From Parachlorella kessleri (Eukaryota > Chlorophyta > Trebouxiophyceae > Chlorellales > Chlorellaceae): a stretch of 22,136 nt of DNA. The position numbers and the translations under genes were made by a program. The stretch is taken from NCBI GenBank assembly GCA_001598975.1, contig BBXU01002062.1, positions 1 to 22,136 on the forward strand, read 5' to 3'. The notes below the pieces were generated by a model that saw only the letters and a program-made list of their open reading frames with translations, had not been told where the DNA came from and made no database searches. Below are positions 11,282-18,906 of this stretch, one piece after another. Numbering within the stretch: position 1 is the stretch's first letter; every line of letters begins with the position of its first letter.

Positions 11282-11459
11282 CACTCCGGAATTTGCCGCC
11301 AGCCTCGAAGACCTGTCACCAGTTCACTGCAAGGCCAGGTACATAGCCGCCCTTAAGCACCTTCAAGAGAAGTATGCGCAGCAGCCTTTACAGCCCTCTG
11401 CAAAAACACACTGGTGGACAGCGGCTCTTATTCGGCCGCTTTACAGGCAGCAGCGATAG
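11282..11459 (+). other. Isolated exon-like open stretch
   Basis: The frame reads PEFAASLEDLSPVHCKARY, then IAALKHLQEKYAQQ, and ends at TAG 11457 after WWTAALIRPLYRQQR. It has protein-like composition, but no start, no convincing 3' splice site and no partner exon were found. It could be a far 3' exon of the C2 gene, an orphan exon, or chance. Its end overlaps the proposed end of the minus-strand gene by about 19 bases. Confidence 0.25.
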
Positions 11460-12073
11460 CCCTGTTGGGCCGGTGACAGCTGACAAACAAAATTTTGACT
11501 GCTACGTGTGCTGCTTCCCAGGCATCGTGTGCTGCTGCGCAGGCGTCGCAAAGTGTGCTCAAAAGCACAGCGCAGTACTCACCTATCCTCCTGACTCTCG
11601 ACACCACGCTCGCCCTCTTGCTGCCAATACGCCGCTGCCGAGGCGTCCACTTGCTGGGTGTCCAGCACGTCAGAAACCGCCTTGGCTGCCTGAACCACAC
11701 GCTGCCGCCGCAGGCCGGTTGTGAGGGGCAGCACGATGCTCCACCCCGACCAGGGTTGCCGGCTGGGCTGGCTGCCCGGCTGGCTGTGAACCGCAGGCAG
11801 GGCAGCTACCTCAGCCTGCTCAGCCTCAGCCAGCAAGCTGCGCGGCAGGTTGCGAGCTGCTGCGGTGCCTCCTGCCCTCCTGAAACCGGAGCTGCCTGAT
11901 AAGCTCTGCACGATGCGAGTGCCGAAGGCCTCCCGAAGGACCTCCAGCACCAAGACGGCCACCAGGATGTTCACGAAGCGCGTTGCAGGCCACCGGCGCC
12001 TCCCCTGCTTCGCTCCTACGCTGGCCCCAAGTAACAGACTGTCATGCTGTTCATGAGCTGAGCCTGACATCAT
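11441..12073 (-). CDS. Hypothetical protein with one predicted membrane segment
   Basis: On the minus strand an open frame runs from ATG 12073 (paired with a second ATG directly upstream of MSGSAHEQHD) to a strong splice donor, GATAG|GTGAGT, at 11583. A second exon 11534-11441 joined in phase would end in TAA and give about 195 residues. The clearest feature is RFVNILVAVLVLEVLREAFG, a hydrophobic or amphipathic helix of about 18 residues starting near residue 32, after a basic stretch (KQGRRRW). That is suggestive of a membrane anchor. The rest is Ala, Gln, Ser and Arg-rich. I recognise no family. The perfect donor and low stop density favour a real gene, but the second exon is Ser/Cys-rich and unconvincing, and the frame may extend upstream of 12073 through a 3' splice site near 12103. 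Confidence 0.35.
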
Positions 12074-12803
12074 AGATCGAGGGGAGGGCAACAGCTCAAG
12101 AACCTGCAGCGGCAAGCTGTCGGGACCCCGTCAGCTGACAGCGCACTTCAGAAGTCCCACGGCCACTTGACACGTGTGTGCGCCCTGTCTTACACTGGGG
12201 CCTCGCCGCCCCTGATAGTCTACGTCGTCAGAGGCCGAGTCGGCCATTCAACTGTAGCGCGGCGTTTCTCTCGCTGAGTTTTCAATTTTACTATATAATA
12301 TAGGCTTGGCCTAGGATATTTGGAGTACACTGACGGACCGCGTCGCACAGCAGCCCTTGCAGTACTGAACGGCTGCAAAGATGTGTTACTCTTCAACCTG
12401 GGGCAGGGTGAATAATGTGGAGGGGTTGATGCGCGCGAGGCGCCCTGAGGGGCTGGATCTGAAGGTACTGCTGCCGGGATTTTCCCGCCGCGTGCCATGC
12501 GCGTGCTATCGATGCTAATGGCTCTGTCACCCTCCTCAGTCAGAACCATGTGCACTCCCCTTTCACAAATCACCCACTGCAAAACAGGCTAGTTTACCTG
12601 CAAGTAATATGTATGGCAGTAACGGACGAGGTGGTAAACATCCCAGCCATGACTTTCAGCTGGCCTTGCTTACATTGCCCTCTGAGTCCCCCGGAAGCTA
12701 TCTAGCTATTGTAGCCAGTTCCAGCAGCTACTCACAGTCACACCTCACGTTCAGGCTTTTGCGCGCCGCAGCCATCGCCAGCACCGCTGCATTTACACCA
12801 AGG
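12074..12803. other. Spacer between RPC5 and the hypothetical minus-strand gene
   Basis: On the minus strand this stretch should hold the RPC5 3' end and the promoter or 5' exons of the next gene. An AT-rich stretch (12286-12303, reading TATATTATATAGTAAAAT on the minus strand) could be a TATA-like element. An open frame at 12582-12220 starts after a possible 3' splice site (TTTTGCAG) and reads WVICERGVHMVLTEEGDRA; it could be an upstream exon, but I could not join it to anything. Confidence 0.35.
12793..12797 (-). promoter_or_regulatory. TGTAA poly(A) signal behind RPC5
   Basis: On the minus strand TGTAA begins only a few bases after the TAA stop of RPC5. It supports the chosen end of the gene but implies an unusually short 3' untranslated region for a volvocine alga, unless a later signal is used. 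Confidence 0.45.
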
Positions 12804-15800
12804 TTAGCTGGGAGACTTCAGGGACCAGAGGCTGCCTCGTGAGATGCACAGCTCCTTGACAACCTTGGAGTACAAAGCGTCTGACACCTGCAAGAATGCC
12901 AGCACCAAGGGGGCGCTTCGCAGGGCGCACATGGCCAGCCAGCAGCACGATAAGCACCCAAACGGTTTCTGTGCTCTTGGGTTTGAGTGGCCGCCCCAGA
13001 TGCATGTGGGAAGGGTGAGGCAATTGCATTGAATTTCTTCACTACAGTGACCATCGCGTCCAGGGAGGGACACGCAATGAGATTCGGGCTGGGGTACACG
13101 AACCCAGCAAATGTAGGAGGGCAGGGGAAGGGTAACAGGGTCTAGACGACCCCCCCCCCCCCCACCCCACACACACACGACCAGACGATGAACCCACAGC
13201 TGACTACAAGCTGACCCCACGGGACATGAGCCAATATAACCCACATCATATCACTGCACTACACATGCATAACAGTGCTCACTAAAACCCCCCCCCTCAC
13301 CTGGATGCCCTTGGCCTTGGCGGCTTCAACCACGTCGCTTCGCCGTATCGCTTCCTTTTCGCCGAGAAGCTCCAGCACCACATCCCTGTGGGGAAGGCAC
13401 CGGTGCACACCCGCGTCACACAAGCATGCGTCGGAGGCACGGGGGAAAGTCGTCAGACTAGCCACTCTGTGTGGGCCTCACTGGTTCAGAGCGCTGAGCT
13501 CCAAGGCCAGACCTCAACCAACTACTATCACCCACCCACACCACAACGACCCACAGCACCCCCCACTAGCCACACACACACACATGAGTGGGTGCACCTG
13601 AGTGGGTCCAGCGTGGGGTTGCCCAGCTTCTTGTGCATGTAGCACTTGCGTATGCACACCACCGTGCCGCCCGCCAGCACGGCGGCGTGCAGCGCGGCGT
13701 CGGGGGCGGCGCCCGCCGGCTTGACGGGGCTATCAGTTAGGTTCTGGATGAACCGCCTGCAGCACAGCGGGCGAAGCAGGCGTGGCGCGCCGGCGCCCGA
13801 AGCAGCGGTGGGTCTGGCTGGGATGGGATGGGATGGTTTGAATTCATTCCTATTTGCTTTCCTCCCTGCCTGGGTGGGCCTCCCCGGCACAAGCACTATG
13901 GGGCTAGCAGCTCTCCAACCGTCAGCCGCAAGTGGGGGCGGGGTAGTGTATAGATGCGAGGGGCGCCTCCAAGAAGCCCGCATGCCCTGCTGCTACCCTA
14001 CAGCGGCTAGCCAGGAATACACCGGCCTTGCATTGCATAGCTCACCTGATCTGGTCGAGGCTGAGCACGGGGGAGTACTTGAGCACCTGCGCCAGCACCA
14101 GCGGCAGGGCCGCGACCACCTCCGCTGGCAGCGACGCCGCTGCTGCCTCGGCCCACGACACCCCGGCCCGCCCCCAGCCCTCCTCTTCTAGGTCTCCCCG
14201 CCCTGCGGCGCGAGACACAGGCATACAGTCTGTTCGCACTTGTTACCGGCCCAAACAGGATGGCAAACGCAGCCATTAAGAATTGATCCCTGGATCCTGT
14301 GGTTTGTGGGCATAGAACATCCTGGCTTTTTGTCAGCCCCACTTGGGGGACTCATGGCAGCATGGTCAGGTGGCGGTACGCTGTTAGACTAGACCAGAAT
14401 ACTAGGTATCTACGAGGCTGCTAGGTATGTTGTGCTCCTGTCCAGGTTGTTGGTGCTACGGTACCTGCCCCAGCCCCAGACACGGCCTTCCTGCAGGGTG
14501 CAGAGACCCACCCTCACTCACTCATCCACCCACCCGCCCGCCCAGCCATCAACACACACCCGCCCCAGCCTCTCCAAGTCCACCCACACACCGAGCCACT
14601 CGCAGTAGAAAGTGCACGCAGCCTCGCCCCCACCTGCTGGCGCGCCAGCGCCTCCACCTGCTGCCCCCGCTGCCGCTGCTGCTGCCGCCACCCCCGCCAG
14701 CGCTCTCCCCCTCGCCCTCGCCGCCTCCTCCATGGCTTTGCGAGACGCGTAGGATGAGGGCTGGCCTAGGTCTATGAGGCCCACATTGCCGCCAAAGTCC
14801 ATCTCCTGGGGAGGCTGCTCCAGGCTGGCAGCGCCTGCGCTCAGGGCCACAGCATGCACAGCGTGGGGTTTCATTTACTGCTTGTGAGCAATGTTAGCAA
14901 CGCCCATGGGTCTCAGCAACGGTAATGTGGGAGGCTCTCACCGTGCTCTTACCTTTGCTGCACACCCGTCTGCTGCAGGTGCAACATGGCGCCTCCAAAA
15001 GTGGGGTGTGCAACATGACAATACAAACCTGCCAGAATAGGTGTAGCCATGGCACGCTCTGAACCCTGGGTTGCAATCGGCACAGTAGATCCCAGGCAAG
15101 GCGACTGCCTCGTTGCTTGCATTGCCACGGTACAGCCGTTGCGTGACCCGCTTGCCTGGCACGATGGCATCCAGGTACTGCTGCCGGGTCATGGTGACAT
15201 TGAGGTCCTGCGGCTCCTCCGCCACTCGTGCCAGCTGCTCCCACAGCTTCCCAGCTACCTGCACACAATAAACTGGGCACATGGCCAGCTGTCTCCACAG
15301 CTTCCCTGCAACCTGCGCACATTGAGCCGCACCCCCGCGCCTTGCCAGCCGGGGCAGGTAGCAGCACCCCGGGCCTCGCCCCCAGGGGCGCTTTGTGGCG
15401 CATCCCGCACCCTGCCTGCTGGGAGGATACCTGTCCCCAGGGGCAAGAGGCGCCCTTGCAGCGCTCCCACAAGGGCTGCCGGCTTGCACAAAGACAGTCC
15501 CGCCCCACTACACTTCACCCCTACCCCTCCTCACTTTGACTTCCCACCGCCTGCCACCATTGACACAGACAAGCAGGCGCACGAGCGGCGCGGCGGTACG
15601 ACTCACATCCGAGTCCTCGCCATGGTACCGCAGGTCCACCCACGCATCCTGCTCCTCCTGCTGCTGCAGGTACGCATACGACCGCAGCCGGGCCTGCTGC
15701 TGGTGCTCCGTCTCCCGCCGCTTGACCTGCGGGCAGGGGGGGGGTCCAACAGCACAACCAACGTTTGGCTGCGGCACCCGACACCAAGTCACACAGTGAC

Positions 15801-18274
15801 CATAGCCTCCTGGGACTGGCTTGAAGGGCACACTGGATCCAAGACGTCCTCGCAGCCTGCCGCCCACACCAACGGCGCAGGTGCTGGGCCAAATGGCGGG
15901 GTAGCGTCCAGATCGTACCTGGAACCCAATGGCGTCCTATGAAGCATGCGGCTCACAGGCGGCAGCTCCGCCCTCATACCCACGCTCCACCTCTGCCCTA
16001 ACGTCCAAGCGAGGACGACCGATCCACAACTTCTTGGATGCACAAGTGGTGTGTGGTGTGCAAGTGTGAACAGTACCAAGAGTAGTCGCAGTAGCAGGGG
16101 AGGCCGGCCTTGCCCTGGGGACGGTCTCCGGCAGCCGGCTGCAGCAACACATCAGGCGGGCGGCGGGGAGCGAGCAGAGAGAAGAGCACATTGCCTGGCT
16201 GGGGAGGAGGCGCCTATCCCCCGCACCTGCACTTGGAGCGGCATCAGCTCCGGGGTGACCTTCTCATCCTCAGCGAGCCCCTCCTGCCCCTTCTTGCCGC
16301 CGTTGGCCGCCTCCTTCTCCTTGTCCAGGTACGCCATGTTGGGCCGCAGCTGCATCGCCTGCGGGCAGACACTGCCAGGTCAGCACCAGCCTCCTGCCCC
16401 AGCTTAACCGCCAACGTTCCCCGTGTGCTTCGGGATCGAGCATGCCAGGCTGGGCCGCAGGTAGCGTCTGCAGCAGGGGGCCATGCAAGCCAGGGCAGCA
16501 GCACGACATCCGCTCTTGTGACAGCACTTGACAGCGGCTACCCGCCGCAGCTCGTGATTGCCACCATGTCTCCGGCCCCACCGCCTTCATAGTGCACCAG
16601 TTTACCACTCCCCCCCGGCTACAACACCCAAACTGTACATGCCCGTGCCTGGCAGTCGCGAATGCAAACACCAAGCCAAGGACTCACCCCACGCCTCAAT
16701 GCATGCGTCACCTTGCCACTGCTTCCCCACCCAGCGACTCGACCTCACCTCATCTATAGGGAAAAGTATGAGCGCGTCCTGCTCGATGTAAGCACCCGCC
16801 AGCTGAGCCCGCATGTCAACCCTGGAAGACTGCAGCGCAATCGTCTTGATCTGCAGGGCAGCAGGTACAGCAGAGGGAGAGAACTACTGGCTCAGAACTC
16901 AAGCAAGACTCAGGCGCATTCTGCATCCAGTCATTGTCAGTACAGCCCAGCTCTCACTGCCTGTTCGCACCACCTGCCACCCATACTAACAGCAGGCTGC
17001 CTCAAGCACCCCCAAAAAATAATGCCAGAGGTCAGGGACGCTGGGCGACGACAACATCAATCAAAGACGTGCCAATGGCACAGGCACCCAATAGATATCT
17101 CCGACACATGAAGGCAGCTGCTGCAGCGCCAACTTGCCTAAAGCCAACCACCGTGGGTGCTAGCCAGGCTAAAGGCAGCACAGGATTTCCTTCAGGCCTA
17201 CCATCCCGACTGCCCTACTCAATTTGCCCCACCGCAGTCAGCTGCCAGTGCCTGCATGCGACAGTCTTTATTCGTCGTGGGGCATGCATGCAGCAGGGGC
17301 CCACCTGGCGCGAGTTCTCTACGTTGGAGTTGTAGTTGCGGCTGCCCGTATCCAGCCTGGCCTCACACTGCAGCTTCTTCACCTTGGGCTTCAGCCGCAC
17401 CTGCACCCAACCACCGACGCGGCCACCTTGGTACCATGCCAGGCATGTCGCATAGCAACAATGGGATGCTGCTTCTCTAGCTTGGGCTTGACCCAAGCAT
17501 ACAGGAATGGTAACTGCGCTTCCATCCAGGAGGCGAATTTTGTAACAGTGGCTTAAGGACTTGGGGTCATTTCGTGCCACGGGGCTTGTGCTGAAGCGAA
17601 CCCCCATGTTTCATTGCCAGGGAACATATTGACCGCAAAGTTGGGCTGGTGAAGCTTGTCAGGCATGTAGAGCACCTGACTTCTGCGCGCGTACAGGCAC
17701 AGATGCTGTGAATGCCCAAACTACACCACAACCATGCAGCAATATGCACCCAAGGTAGCTCCCACCTGTGCGTTCAGGTAACCATTGCCTGGGCTGGGCA
17801 CAATGGCAGAGTAGCAGTACGGTGTGACATCAGTATAGCCTCACTGTCAGCCCCTAACACTGCCGCGCCCAACCCCCGTCCACACACACACACACCCTTT
17901 GTTCCCCCTCCCCCACGGCGCACCTTTTCTAGGCCCTCTTCCTGGTAGGACCGCCAGGGCGGCCGCAGTGGGCTCTGCAGCAAATACATCTGCAAGGCAG
18001 CCAGGAGGCTAGGGCACAGGTAAATTCTTATAGTTCCTCGGCACTGACGCCTCAGACTCACCAATCCCAGGCAAGGATACCCCACAGCTATTGCAAGTAC
18101 TCTGCCTATGGAAACCAGCACTGGTCCCATCACAAGGTGCTGTACAACCTGAGTGCCTGCGCCCAGCACTCCGTTCGCCACATAAACGTCCAGCTCTCGA
18201 ACTACTCGATCAGCCTGCGGGGAGGTGCCTGCAGCTGCCGAGGGTTCCACGACAGAGGGCGTGAGGGAGGTCAT
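12804..18274 (-). CDS. RPC5: DNA-directed RNA polymerase III subunit RPC5 (POLR3E/Rpc37 family)
   Basis: RPC5 pairs with RPC4 as the TFIIF-like subcomplex of nuclear RNA polymerase III and helps initiation, termination and reinitiation. Exons, minus strand: 18274-18149, 17989-17924, 17400-17305, 16850-16749, 16358-16227, 15726-15607, 15258-15156, 14834-14634, 14202-14046, 13756-13598, 13385-13301 and 12887-12804; 476 residues, all phases consistent. Family landmarks: VVRELDVYVANG (residues 24-35), MYLLQSPLRPPWRSYQEE (43-60), RLKPKVKK and RLDTGSRNYN (66-88), QLRPNMAYLDKEKEAANGG (133-151), ARLRSYAYLQQQEEQDAWVD (186-205) and a winged-helix segment (421-473) ending ISRGSLWSLK. Residues 280-314 are a low-complexity Ala/Gly linker. 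ATG 18274 is the first Met after an in-frame TGA. The human protein is about 700 residues; the second half seems absent. Intron 1 has a weak donor (GTTGTA). The exon 7 donor may be GC (CCAG|GCAAGC) or GT eight bases downstream. The family call is firm. Confidence 0.88.
13149..13179 (+). repeat. Poly-C followed by CA-rich microsatellite in RPC5 intron 11
   Basis: A long C run is followed by CCCCACACACACACAC. Length is likely to be unstable and sequencing here error-prone. Confidence 0.8.
15259..15312 (-). repeat. 54-base tandem duplication of the exon 7 3' splice site in RPC5
   Basis: On the minus strand, GTGCGCAG|GTTGCAGGGAAGCTGTGG is followed 54 bases later by GTGTGCAG|GTAGCTGGGAAGCTGTGG. 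The two copies each carry a usable acceptor and an exon start reading VAGKLW-QLA. The 54 bases are open in the exon frame, so using the upstream acceptor would add 18 residues without shifting frame. Confidence 0.75.
16894..16988 (+). repeat. Dispersed repeat, copy 4, in RPC5 intron 3
   Basis: It begins AGAACTCAAGCAAG (compare AGAACTCAGGCAAG near 2664), then GCATCCAGTCATTGTCAGTA, then CCTGTTCGCACCACC and TGCCACCCATACTAA. It is the longest alignable copy and suggests a unit of roughly 95 bases. It lies between RPC5 exons 3 and 4, antisense to the gene. Confidence 0.7.
17406..17675 (-). pseudogene. Coding-like relic inside RPC5 intron 2
   Basis: On the minus strand, after a possible acceptor (GAAGTCAG), one frame reads VLYMPDKLHQPNFAVNMFPG, then ETWGFASAQAPWHEM, then a single TAA (17553-17555), then TKFASWMEAQLPFLYAWVKP and EKQHPIVAMRHAWHG. 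About 90 codons carry only that one stop, and the composition (many Trp, Met, Tyr, Phe) is very protein-like. RPC5 has nothing like it and no exon is needed here, so it is probably a captured or dead gene fragment. I do not recognise the family. Confidence 0.35.
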
Positions 18275-18906
18275 GCTTGCTGCATGCACCCGGCCTCAGA
18301 GGCCCGCTATGTTTGCTGGCCGGAGGATGTCCCCTGACACTCCTATTGTGCGGTGTGACGGGAGCGTGACTTCTCTTTGTGGTTCAAGGATCCACGCTTG
18401 CAATATGGAGCAGGCCCACTACAGTGGAGGCGAGTTAGACGATATATCAGCTTTAGAATTACCCGTCTGCAGCAGGTACGTGTTCTAAACAGTCAAGCAA
18501 ACTCATGAGCAAACTCTTTGCGCCCTAGCCTGCTCCGCATGCCAAGAAGTCAACATTGTCTCAGCCTCATTTGACCCCAATGTCAGTGCTGGTTGGCCGA
18601 CCCACCTTGGACCTCTCTGACAAAGCCTCTCATGATGATATGGTCCAACAGACGGGGGTCGTTTCGTGTGGCAACATCAGGTCCTAATAACTTTGCAGCA
18701 CCACCAAGGAACGAAGCTCTTTTGACAGGATAAAGTAACACCTAGTGACCCCTTTGAAATGCTGGGAAGAAGAAGGCCACAAGGTACCGCCACAAAGGCA
18801 CTCCTTCACCTGACGCCCATGTTACTACTCATACCTGCGCCTACCTAACCTCCTGAGCAACCAGCCACCCACTCTAGGTGGCCTTTGCAGTTGCCCTACA
18901 TAGCTG
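18275..18906. other. Spacer between RPE and RPC5 (promoter region of RPC5)
   Basis: Both flanking genes point leftward, so this stretch holds the end of the epimerase transcript and the RPC5 promoter and leader. Apart from the exon-like relic at 18583-18741 I see no element that stands out. No sense-oriented TGTAA was found close behind the epimerase stop. Confidence 0.5.
18583..18741 (-). pseudogene. Exon-like relic between RPE and RPC5
   Basis: On the minus strand, after a possible acceptor (GTCACTAG), an open frame of 52 codons reads VLLYPVKRASFLGGAAKLLG, then PDVATRNDPRLLDHIIMRGF, and ends at TGA 18583 after GGSANQH. The composition is protein-like, but no start, donor or partner exon was found. 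It shares a short motif (VA-RNDP followed by K/R) with another frame of the relic in RPC5 intron 2, which may be chance or a common source. Confidence 0.3.

Larger units (their letters stand above)
9743..11440. other. Convergent spacer between plus- and minus-strand genes
   Basis: This region lies between the 3' ends of two converging transcription units. It holds an imperfect tandem repeat (10371-10460), one copy of the dispersed repeat (10861-10921) and an exon-like open stretch (about 11282-11459). No gene with splice signals and a start could be assembled. It presumably also contains the 3' untranslated region of the C2 gene. Confidence 0.5.

Noticed and set aside
15049..15942. A 297-codon open frame on the plus strand, the longest in the window
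   Set aside because: It is antisense to RPC5 exons 6 and 7 and their introns, has no family motif, and results from codon bias on the opposite strand.
18370..18400. A tRNA B-box-like GGTTCAAGGATCC
   Set aside because: No matching A box, anticodon arm or acceptor stem could be paired around it.
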